From Acidobacteriota bacterium (lineage in GTDB: Bacteria > Acidobacteriota > Terriglobia > UBA7540): a stretch of 56,653 bases of DNA. The translations under genes and the position numbers were made by a program. The stretch covers positions 1 through 56,653 of the forward strand of contig JAKAWG010000026.1 of NCBI GenBank assembly GCA_021817045.1, written 5' to 3'. Shown in pieces: positions 17,769 through 24,651 of this stretch. The notes under the pieces were generated by a model. It made no database searches, was not told the DNA's origin, and saw only the letters and a list, made by a program, of their open reading frames with translations. Each line of letters opens with the position of its first letter. Positions within the stretch are counted from its first letter, which is position 1.

Positions 17769-17813
17769 TGGTCGGGGCGCCCGGATTCGAACCGGGGACC
17801 CCTTGCTTCGTAG
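17769..17813 (-). tRNA. tRNA-Arg-like 3' fragment (anticodon loop to CCA), attachment-site remnant
   Basis: Read on the minus strand, 45 nt make the 3' half of a tRNA. It comprises an anticodon loop CTACGAA (17813-17807), the 3' side of the anticodon stem GCAAG, a 5-nt variable loop, a perfect T stem CCCGG/CCGGG around TTCGAAT (17796-17780), the acceptor 3' strand CGCCCCG, discriminator A and an encoded CCA (17771-17769). The 5' half is missing: the bases next to the loop (CTGGA) do not pair with GCAAG and no CGGGGCG acceptor strand follows. A break exactly at the anticodon loop is typical of tyrosine-integrase attachment sites in tRNA genes. Not a functional tRNA. Confidence 0.7.
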
Positions 17814-17826
17814 TCCAGGCAGGGTT

Positions 17827-17863
17827 GGCCAACTCATTGATTTTGCAGCACGGCTGGCAACCG
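17827..17863. repeat. Direct repeat, copy 1, next to the tRNA fragment
   Basis: 37 nt, starting GGCCAACTCATTGATTTT, match copy 2 at 18098-18134 at about 33 positions. Similarity continues weakly for another 50 nt (both copies have GTTCGGA, CTCAAGTG and GTACTC). It lies 13 nt from the tRNA fragment. It may be the element-side part of an attachment site duplicated by tandem integration. Confidence 0.6.
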
Positions 17864-18097
17864 AAAAGACCGTTCGGACACGCTCTGGACACTCAAGTGG
17901 TACCGAACTGGTACTCGTTTTTCGACCACTTGCGCAAAGTACTGAGTATATGCGTTTACCTGGAAGTCAATCCGATCGTCTGTCTGAAGAGGAGGTCTTT
18001 AGGCGGACGGTTTATGCAGGGGCGAGTGCTCCATCCTTCCTTCAACGATGGCGCGATTCGCGCTCCCAGCCTCTCGCTCCGGAGGCTACGGAAGAAC

Positions 18098-18134
18098 GGC
18101 TAACTCATTGATTGTGCGGCACGGTTGGCAACCG
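18098..18134. repeat. Direct repeat, copy 2, next to the PIN module
   Basis: Second copy, 271 nt from the first, starting GGCTAACTCATTGATTGT. It ends in a perfect palindrome ACGGTTGGCAACCGT (18121-18135). It lies about 110 nt from the end of the PIN gene, so the unit between the copies could be a scar of an earlier insertion. Confidence 0.6.
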
Positions 18135-18241
18135 TAAGTTACTGAAAATCACGTTCGGAACGCTCAAGTGCCGATCTTGTACTCCACTGCGGTGTCAGTA
18201 CGCATGCCGACACCTCGGGCCAGATTTGCGGCGCGTTGTAA

Positions 18242-18703
18242 TTAGCGCCATCTCCGTCGAGGGCGGAGTACCTGCAAGAGGTCAAACGGAGAAACCACCT
18301 TTGCCGGTAGTTTCCCTTGCGGAAAGTCCTTTGGATTAAGGGTCACGAGGAAATCGGCCCTGCCCGCCTGAGCACAGGCACAAAAAGCATTGTCTCCCGG
18401 GTCCGGCGAAATCTCGAAGACGCTCTCCACAGCTACCTCTTGGGCCGCTTCGTTGAGCAGATTTATCAGATGACCCGCTACGGACGGCCGGACTTTAAGC
18501 CGTCTTGCAACCTCTTTATACTCGTCCAGGATCTCAGCCGTTACCAGCCAGGCGAATCCCCCCCTCGCAACCCATTCATACAGCAAATCGCCACTGTCGT
18601 TCTTGCCCGCTACGAAAGACGGCTTGAAGGCTGCGATACCCGAAATCACCACCGAGGTGTCTACCACGACTCTACGCCCGCGCCGCTTGCGGCTCTGCTT
18701 CAA
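18242..18703 (-). CDS. PIN-domain ribonuclease (toxin)
   Basis: 153 residues forming a complete PIN domain. Acidic metal ligands are visible in VVVDTSVVISG (near residue 15), EILDEYKE (near 60), and DPGDNAFCACA (near 103), followed by DFLVTLNPKDF. PIN toxins cleave RNA in a Mg2+-dependent way. The start is TTG at 18703 with GGAGG 6 nt upstream, inside the end of the upstream gene (32-nt overlap), so the pair is translationally coupled. Together they look like a toxin-antitoxin module at the island edge. Confidence 0.82.
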   Translation of the reverse strand: MKQSRKRRGRRVVVDTSVVISGIAAFKPSFVAGKNDSGDLLYEWVARGGFAWLVTAEILDEYKEVARRLKVRPSVAGHLINLLNEAAQEVAVESVFEISPDPGDNAFCACAQAGRADFLVTLNPKDFPQGKLPAKVVSPFDLLQVLRPRRRWR

Positions 18704-19247
18704 CGATGACCTCCGGGGTTCGCTTCTTTTGATTTCGGTGCTCGCGGATCGCCTTGCGAATTTCCTCTTCGGATACCTCTCCCATGTCCTGAGCCGCCTC
18801 TGTCAGACTGGCGAGAAATTCCTTTTTCCAGCCGCGCCGCTTTCTCCCCCGAGGTAAATCTTTGTACAGTTCCACCAGTTGAAGCCTTTCTTTCAGTTGT
18901 TGGGCCAAGTCTCGAAACGGAACCTTAACTTCGACCGCAATTGATCCCGGCGAAGGTCGCGATCTGAACACAATCACGTCCGGACTCTCTGCTGGCAGAA
19001 AAGGAAAACGAGCCACGAAGGCACCAGTAAACTCGGAGAGCAGTTCGGTGTTTGTGCCAAGCGCTGTCTTCAGGAAGAGTGCGACTTTCGCGGCGCAGAG
19101 GACGTTAGTATCAAAGACAAACAGCCCCGCATGCCGTCTCGGTCTAACAACGCCAAACTGAACAAGGTTCTGCAATTCCTTTGGCGTGGTTTCCAGCACA
19201 GCGCTCGCCTGTTTCAACTTCAGTGGAGCCGCATCCGTCTGCAACAT
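18672..19247 (-). CDS. HTH protein upstream of the PIN gene (probable antitoxin)
   Basis: 191 residues. The first 60 look like a MerR-type or excisionase-type winged helix (KLKQASAVLETTPKELQNLVQFGVVRP). The middle holds hydrophobic strands, and residues 120-190 are highly charged, with a KDLPRGRKRRGWKKEF stretch and a Glu/Lys-rich helix. AAGGAGG precedes the ATG. Position before and overlapping a PIN toxin supports an antitoxin and autorepressor role; the sequence family is not one of the named antitoxins I know. Confidence 0.65.
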   Translation of the reverse strand: MLQTDAAPLKLKQASAVLETTPKELQNLVQFGVVRPRRHAGLFVFDTNVLCAAKVALFLKTALGTNTELLSEFTGAFVARFPFLPAESPDVIVFRSRPSPGSIAVEVKVPFRDLAQQLKERLQLVELYKDLPRGRKRRGWKKEFLASLTEAAQDMGEVSEEEIRKAIREHRNQKKRTPEVIVEAEPQAARA

Positions 19248-19380
19248 GACTTGCCTCCTTGTATTGATGTCTAAATATTAGGCGATAATCTGGAAGTTGT
19301 CAATTCTCACCCAACACAAGCTCACCAACACACGCCTTGACGTCGCAGAAGTCGACGCTCTGCACCCCGCGGGAGCCCTC

Positions 19381-19587
19381 TTAGCTGCGTTCCCTGCCCA
19401 TCCGCACTACGGCCTTTCTGCACGCCACGATACTCTCCGCAATGGCGTTGCGTCCCCAGGGTGGTACGGCGGGGTAGAAGCCCGGTTGGTGTATCAGCGC
19501 CTCGTCATATTGCTTCTTACTCACGGGTTTTCCGTCCACAAGATGGCAGCATCCGAAAAGGCAGGTTTCGAGTCTTGAATGTTCCAT
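19381..19587 (-). CDS. Small protein of unknown function divergent from the BREX operon
   Basis: 68 residues. The start at 19587 is strongly supported: GAAGGAG lies 7 nt upstream and a TATAG-type -10-like sequence lies just before it. The protein has two or three Cys near the N-terminus (LETCLFGCC), a DGKPVSKKQYDEALIHQPGFYP middle and a basic C-terminus. No domain recognised. It faces the BREX operon across about 215 nt, the place where regulators often sit, but no HTH is apparent. Confidence 0.6.
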   Translation of the reverse strand: MEHSRLETCLFGCCHLVDGKPVSKKQYDEALIHQPGFYPAVPPWGRNAIAESIVACRKAVVRMGRERS

Positions 19588-19766
19588 TAGTTGACTCCTT
19601 CTCTATACTGCTGTGTACACCTGAAACTGTGAGTCTGCAACCGGAAAGCTGGGACTCTTGCAGCTGATCGGAGGCGCGGGTGGGGCAAGTTAGTCGACCC
19701 TAACGCAAGGTCCTGGCGAGAGCCAGTTGGCGCTATCAAGACATCCCGAAGGAGTGGTTAATTCGA

Positions 19767-19772
19767 TTGACA
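19767..19772 (+). promoter_or_regulatory. Candidate -35 element for the BREX operon
   Basis: A perfect TTGACA lies 32 nt before the chosen start of the first BREX gene. At 17 nt spacing the -10 position falls on CAAACT, a poor match, and inside the inverted repeat at 19785-19802. The promoter assignment is tentative. Confidence 0.3.
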
Positions 19773-19784
19773 ACAAACCAGAAA

Positions 19785-19802
19785 GACGGCAAACTTGCCG
19801 TC
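19785..19802 (+). promoter_or_regulatory. Perfect inverted repeat at the 5' end of the BREX operon
   Basis: GACGGCAA-AC-TTGCCGTC is a perfect 8-bp inverted repeat with a 2-nt centre, ending one base before the ATG at 19804. It overlaps the predicted -10 or the ribosome-binding region, so it could be a repressor operator or a translation-blocking element. No Shine-Dalgarno is visible between it and the ATG. Confidence 0.45.
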
Positions 19803-19803
19803 T

Positions 19804-20628
19804 ATGAGCGAGGGGGCTACAGATAATTTCGGGTTCTTTCCGCCGACCCGTCTTGATCCGGCTGCAGCTCACACCGGATTCCGCGTTGGCGCGTCCGGCA
19901 CGCATACCAGCCGGACCATCATGTTTTCCGAGTTGTCGGCTGCCTTCGCCGCGCTTCCAGTGACCGCGCAGCGCGCTCATTACGCACATGCCATCATCGA
20001 TGAGAATTGCCTTCAAAAGCCGACCGCAGCCAGCCGCAAGATAACCAACCAACGGCTTGGAGAGCTCTACACACTCGATCTCGCAGTACCCATGTTCCGA
20101 GTCCTTCGGCGTTTGTGGGAAATCGACCGGGCCGACCATCCGCTTCTTGCTCTGCTCATCGCGCTAGCACGCGACCAGTTTCTCAGGGTCACGGCGGCGG
20201 TTGTTGTTCATTTGTCTCCCGGCACAGAACTTCCCCGCGATCGAATGCGATCGGCTCTTTTTTTGGCGGCTGGAGACCGCCTTAAGGAAGCGGTGATCGA
20301 CAAGATTATGCGCAACACAGCAAGCTCGTGGACCCAATCCGGGCACCTGGTCGGAAGAACCTTTAAGGTTCGACGCCTGGTGAGGCCGACTTCGCCGGCT
20401 GTGGCCCTGGCGGTATACCTCGCTTATAAAAGTGGCTTTCGAGGCCCGGAAATTTTCACCTCAGGCTGGACAAGAGTGCTCGACGGTGACGTAACCGCCG
20501 TGAGGACGCTCGCACTAGAGGCTAAGCGCCTCGGACTGATTGATCTCCGCATGGCAGGTGACATCGTGGAAATTAATGTGGATCGGCTCGAATCGCCGCT
20601 CGCGAGGGTTGCCTATGGGTCGCGTTGA
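19804..20628 (+). CDS. BREX first gene, probable divergent BrxA
   Basis: About 274 residues, soluble. No strong family match was recognised. The segment DENCLQKPTAASRK followed by RLGELY and a PLLALLIALARDQFLR helix resembles the NLLQxRTxSSxKR ... LLWLAxCxxY pattern of BrxA (DUF1819), suggesting a divergent, longer BrxA with an extra C-terminal winged-helix-like part (SSWTQSGHLVG). Its position before brxB, where type-1 systems have brxA, supports this. It overlaps brxB by 14 nt. Starts at ATG 19804 and TTG 19795 are both possible. BrxA is a DNA-binding protein needed in some systems. Confidence 0.55.
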   Translation: MSEGATDNFGFFPPTRLDPAAAHTGFRVGASGTHTSRTIMFSELSAAFAALPVTAQRAHYAHAIIDENCLQKPTAASRKITNQRLGELYTLDLAVPMFRVLRRLWEIDRADHPLLALLIALARDQFLRVTAAVVVHLSPGTELPRDRMRSALFLAAGDRLKEAVIDKIMRNTASSWTQSGHLVGRTFKVRRLVRPTSPAVALAVYLAYKSGFRGPEIFTSGWTRVLDGDVTAVRTLALEAKRLGLIDLRMAGDIVEINVDRLESPLARVAYGSR

Positions 20629-21178
20629 GGAACTCACTGAACGGTACGCCCACCATATTGCGACACCCTGGCAGCGCACCGTCTCCGGCGCACAGCGGGT
20701 CATTATGATTGTTTATGACAAAGAGTTGGAACGTACGATCCGCGCGCGCAAGCTCGCGTTCGAGGGTTCAACTCGGCAGGCCGGACACGACTGGCACGAG
20801 GCGGACATAACCAACGCGTTCGCCGTCTGGATGGCCAAGGATGAATATCGCGATGCTTACTTTGAATCGCCTGAGGATTTGCAGCTCAAGCTGGACGCCG
20901 AATTCGCCGAATTTGTCGCGGGCAGAATCCGAGGGACTCTGACTCGCCCCGAGGTCACTACGGCTTCTGTGGTGGCGGTATTCGGCACCGGAGCGATCTT
21001 CGGTTTCACCCGCATGTCCAAGGTCCTCAAGCTTATCGAAAGTGACATCAAGGGCCGGCTTGTGATTTTCTTTCCAGGCCAGTACGAGAACAACAACTAC
21101 CGGCTGCTCGATGCCCGCGACGGGTGGAACTACTTGGCGGTGCCCATTACTCTCCATGGCAGTGGGAGCACATTATGA
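20615..21178 (+). CDS. brxB: BREX protein BrxB (DUF1788)
   Basis: 187 residues. The C-terminal half has the DUF1788 hallmark: a VVAVFGTGAIFGFTRMS turn and then FFPGQYENNNYRLLDARDG. BrxB is one of the conserved small subunits of type-1 BREX and is needed for defence and methylation in studied systems; its biochemical function is not settled. The ATG at 20615 overlaps the preceding stop, and its own stop overlaps brxC as ATGA. Confidence 0.92.
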   Translation: MGRVEELTERYAHHIATPWQRTVSGAQRVIMIVYDKELERTIRARKLAFEGSTRQAGHDWHEADITNAFAVWMAKDEYRDAYFESPEDLQLKLDAEFAEFVAGRIRGTLTRPEVTTASVVAVFGTGAIFGFTRMSKVLKLIESDIKGRLVIFFPGQYENNNYRLLDARDGWNYLAVPITLHGSGSTL

Positions 21179-24100
21179 ATATCAAAGACATTTTGCAGCG
21201 CGATCCCGCGGCGCCGCTCGTTAACCAAGGCCAGGCGCGCATAGCGGATACAACGAATGAAAAAGTGGTCCAGGAGCTCAAGGGCGAACTTTCGATGTTC
21301 GTATGCGAGGGTCAATATGCGGAGGGCATGCGGCGCATCCTCGAGTCATATCTGACTAATCTTAGCCAGCCCAGCCAGAGAGCAGCATGGGTCAGCGGCT
21401 TTTTCGGAAGCGGTAAGTCGCACTTCCTGAAGATGCTGGCACATCTCTGGCAGGACACGAAATTCGATGATGGAACTACCGCGCGCAGCCTTGTGAAAGC
21501 GATGCCGGATGAACTGCGGACTCAGCTTCGCGAACTCGATACGCGCGGCAGGCGCGCTGGCGGCTTACTTGCCGCTGCGGGCGCCCTGCCCAGCGGGACC
21601 ACCGAAAATGTCCGCCTGACGATTCTGGGCGTGCTGCTTCGTGGCGTGGGATTGCCTGACCAGTATGCCCAAACGCAATTTTGTCTGTGGCTATACGATC
21701 AGGGTTACTTCGAGACGGTCAAGTCCAGCGTCGAACAAGCCGGCAAAACGTGGACATCCGAGCTCAACAACCTCTATGTGAGCAGTCATATTGCTCGCGC
21801 AATCTTGGCCTGCGATCCGAAGCTCGCGGCCAACGAGATGGAAGCCCGCAAAACGCTCCGCGAGCAGTTTCCACAAAAACCTGGTGATATCAGTACCGCC
21901 GACTTTCTCAAGGTTTTCAAGCGCGCACTCGCTCTGGCCGGCAAGGATAGGCGTATCCCGTGCACTGTCCTGGCGCTGGATGAGGTCCAGCAGTACATTG
22001 GCCAAAGCCAAGTGCGTTCGACTTTGGTCTCCGACGTGGCTGAGGGGGTTTCGAAGCAGCTTGATAGCTATGTGATTCTGATCGGAGCTGGTCAAAACGC
22101 CCTAACCGACGTGCCTCTCTTGCAGCGGCTTATGGGCCGGTTCACGATCCCCGTGCAACTCTCGGATGCGGATGTCGAGACCGTTACTCGCAAGGTCCTT
22201 CTTGATAAGAAACCTGGCGCCGTCGCTGCGGTTCGCACCCTGTTGGACGACCATGCTGGCGAGGTCTCCCGCGAGTTGCAGGGAACACGAATCGCTGAAT
22301 CAGCCGCCGATCGCTCAGTCAGCGTCCGCGACTATCCTTTGCTTCCGGTCCGCCGTCGGTTTTGGGAGCAGTGCTTCAGGCAGGTTGATGCCGCGGGCTT
22401 GCAGAGCCAGCTTCGCTCTCAGTTACGCATCATTCATGACGCGCTCCGGAAGATCAGGGATCACCCCCTGGGTGCAATGATCCCCGGCGACGAGCTCTAT
22501 GAAGCCCTTGCGCCAGAAATGGTGACCACGGGCGTCCTGTTGCGCGATATCTACGAGCGCATCATTAACCTCGCTAAAGACCGAACGCCTGAAGGCACGT
22601 TTGCAAGCCGCATCTGTGGCCTGGTATTCCTAATCGGCAAGCTGCCCCGCGAAGCCGGCTCCGATACTGGTGTGCGCGCTACCAAGGAGCATATCGCAGA
22701 CCTGCTGATCGATGACTTGAATGCCGACAACGGAAAACTGCGGAACGACGTCGAGGAGGTCCTTAAGAAGCTCGCATCAGACGGAGTGCTCATGCGGGTG
22801 GGCGAGGAGTACCGGATTCAAACCAAGCAAGGCAGCGAATGGGATCGGGAGTTCCGTAACCGCCAGGCTAGATTGCAGAACAATGACGCTGACCTTCAGA
22901 TCCGGCGAGATGCTCTCCTTTACGCCGATGCCGATTCCGTGGTCCGATCCCTAAAGCTCACTCAAGGCGCTGCGAAGGAGCCTCGCCAACTCGTCATTTA
23001 TCGCGAGCAGACGCCACCTCCCTCAAACGGAGATGACCTTCCGGTCTGGATCAGAGATGGATGGTCATCCAGTGAAAAAGAGGTGCTGGACGCCGCGCGT
23101 ACTGCCGGCAACGATAGCCCGGTCATCTACGTTTTCATTCCGCGGCAGTCTGCCGATGACCTCCGCCGCCTCATTATCGACGCTCATGCCGCGCAGGAAA
23201 CGCTCGATTTTAAGGGCGTGCCGACGACGCCAGAAGGCATCGAAGCTCAACAGGGCATGAAGAGCCGCCACAACCTGGCACAACAGCAATGCGCAGCACT
23301 TGTCCAACAAGTTGTTGCCAATGCCAAGGTGTTTCAGGGCGGGGGCAACGAGCTTCTTCAGCTTTCCCTGGAAGACAAGCTCAAGGAGGCCGCAAACGCC
23401 TCGCTCGTTCGGCTTTTCCCCAGGTTCAATGAGGCTGACGCCTCAGCGCACGCATGGGCGGCTGCCATCAGGCGCGCCCGCGAAGGATCAGATCAGCCGC
23501 TTCAGCCCGTTAACTACTATAGCGGACCCATGGAGCAGCACCCCGTGTGCGCACAGGTCCTTTCGACAATAGGAGCCGGCAAGATCGGCGCCGAGATTCG
23601 TAAGGCGTTAAAGGCGGTCCCCTTCGGATGGCCCCAGGATGCCATTGACGCAGCGCTTACCGTTCTGCATCGGAGCCAGCATATTACGGCGACTTTGAAT
23701 GGCACCGCCGTCCCTCTTGGCCAACTCGACCAGAACAAAATTTCCAAATCGGAGTTTCGCGTTGAGCGCGTCACCCTAACTGTTACCGAACGCATAGCCA
23801 TTCGCAGCGTATACAAGCTGGTAGGAATTCAGTGCAAGAGCGGCGAGGAAGGCTCGAAAGGTGCCGAGTTTCTTAACGCTGTCACTTCGCTTGCCACGTC
23901 AGCCGGGGGTGCGCCGCCCTTACCAGCAGTGCCATCGATCACCGACATCGAGGATATGAAGCGCCAGAGCGGAAACGACCAACTCGTTGCCATCAAAGAC
24001 AAGGCCAAGGACCTTGAGAAGCGCATTAGCGAGTGGACTAACCTTCGGAACCTGGCGAGCAAGCGCAGACCCGTTTGGGAAACCGTAGAGCGGCTCGCAC

Positions 24101-24639
24101 GACACGCCCAGGGCGTCACTGCTGCTGGCGATGTACTAGCGCAGGTCGAAGCGATCCGAGACGGACGCATGCTTCTCGATCCTTCCGATTCGGCAACGTC
24201 GGTTAGATCAGAGTTGGTGGGCATGTTAAGGAAGGCGCTAAACGAAGCCCAGGCGGACCGACAAAGGGCGTACAGCGTGGGCACGGCAACGCTCGCTGCC
24301 AGCAGCGCCTGGCAGCGCGTCCCCGAGACGGAGCGAAGCCGGATTTTGAGCGAGGTCGGGCTGGCCGCCCCACAGAAGCTTGACGTTTCGACCGACGAAT
24401 CGCTCATTGCCGCTCTCGATCGCGAATCCATTGCAGCGCGCCAGGCCGAAGCTGCCGCTGTTGGCGGACGAGTCCAACAGGCCCTCGAGCTGGCCGCGAA
24501 ATTCCTGGAGCCCAAGGTGCGCCGAATCAGTATCGAGTCGGCGACGTTGCGCAACGACCAGGACGTGCGCGATTGGATCGCGCGGCAGGAAAATATCCTC
24601 ATCGACGCCGTGAAGGACGGGCCGGTATTCGTTAGCTGA
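21175..24639 (+). CDS. brxC: BREX AAA-type ATPase BrxC
   Basis: 1,154 residues. Walker A GFFGSGKSH at 75-83 follows a BREX-typical N-terminus (MNIKDILQRDP, PLVNQGQARI). A Walker B-like TVLALDEVQQYIG and a sensor-type VILIGAGQNAL follow. The long C-terminal part is mostly helical with coiled-coil character. BrxC is the large ATPase of BREX, thought to act with PglX and PglZ in site-specific methylation and phage exclusion. It is translationally coupled to brxB (ATGA), with 12 nt to pglX. Confidence 0.94.
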   Translation: MNIKDILQRDPAAPLVNQGQARIADTTNEKVVQELKGELSMFVCEGQYAEGMRRILESYLTNLSQPSQRAAWVSGFFGSGKSHFLKMLAHLWQDTKFDDGTTARSLVKAMPDELRTQLRELDTRGRRAGGLLAAAGALPSGTTENVRLTILGVLLRGVGLPDQYAQTQFCLWLYDQGYFETVKSSVEQAGKTWTSELNNLYVSSHIARAILACDPKLAANEMEARKTLREQFPQKPGDISTADFLKVFKRALALAGKDRRIPCTVLALDEVQQYIGQSQVRSTLVSDVAEGVSKQLDSYVILIGAGQNALTDVPLLQRLMGRFTIPVQLSDADVETVTRKVLLDKKPGAVAAVRTLLDDHAGEVSRELQGTRIAESAADRSVSVRDYPLLPVRRRFWEQCFRQVDAAGLQSQLRSQLRIIHDALRKIRDHPLGAMIPGDELYEALAPEMVTTGVLLRDIYERIINLAKDRTPEGTFASRICGLVFLIGKLPREAGSDTGVRATKEHIADLLIDDLNADNGKLRNDVEEVLKKLASDGVLMRVGEEYRIQTKQGSEWDREFRNRQARLQNNDADLQIRRDALLYADADSVVRSLKLTQGAAKEPRQLVIYREQTPPPSNGDDLPVWIRDGWSSSEKEVLDAARTAGNDSPVIYVFIPRQSADDLRRLIIDAHAAQETLDFKGVPTTPEGIEAQQGMKSRHNLAQQQCAALVQQVVANAKVFQGGGNELLQLSLEDKLKEAANASLVRLFPRFNEADASAHAWAAAIRRAREGSDQPLQPVNYYSGPMEQHPVCAQVLSTIGAGKIGAEIRKALKAVPFGWPQDAIDAALTVLHRSQHITATLNGTAVPLGQLDQNKISKSEFRVERVTLTVTERIAIRSVYKLVGIQCKSGEEGSKGAEFLNAVTSLATSAGGAPPLPAVPSITDIEDMKRQSGNDQLVAIKDKAKDLEKRISEWTNLRNLASKRRPVWETVERLARHAQGVTAAGDVLAQVEAIRDGRMLLDPSDSATSVRSELVGMLRKALNEAQADRQRAYSVGTATLAASSAWQRVPETERSRILSEVGLAAPQKLDVSTDESLIAALDRESIAARQAEAAAVGGRVQQALELAAKFLEPKVRRISIESATLRNDQDVRDWIARQENILIDAVKDGPVFVS

Positions 24640-24651
24640 GAAGGTTCTCCA

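Larger units (their letters stand above)
17415..18241. other. Gene-free stretch: island boundary
   Basis: About 830 nt with no supportable coding region. It holds the orphan tRNA 3' fragment and two diverged copies of a direct repeat, and an inverted pair CAAGTGG (17894-17900) and CCACTTG (17926-17932). Open frames here are products of the tRNA sequence or have no protein-like features. It separates the nitrate-respiration region from the defence island. Confidence 0.7.

Noticed and set aside
17769..17850. A complete functional tRNA gene
   Set aside because: No pairing 5' anticodon strand, no D arm and no 5' acceptor strand (CGGGGCG) next to the fragment.
17515..17892. Minus-strand frame of 125 codons across the tRNA fragment
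   Set aside because: It reads through the tRNA sequence and non-coding spacer and lacks a ribosome-binding site.
17768..18103. Plus-strand frame beginning MVGAPGFEPGTP
   Set aside because: This peptide is the well-known false translation of the antisense of a tRNA T arm and acceptor stem; the frame lies over the tRNA fragment and repeat and has no protein-like continuation.
19690..20139. Minus-strand frame of 149 codons over the BREX promoter
   Set aside because: It overlaps the start of the brxA-like gene and the promoter, has no Shine-Dalgarno and no recognisable domain.
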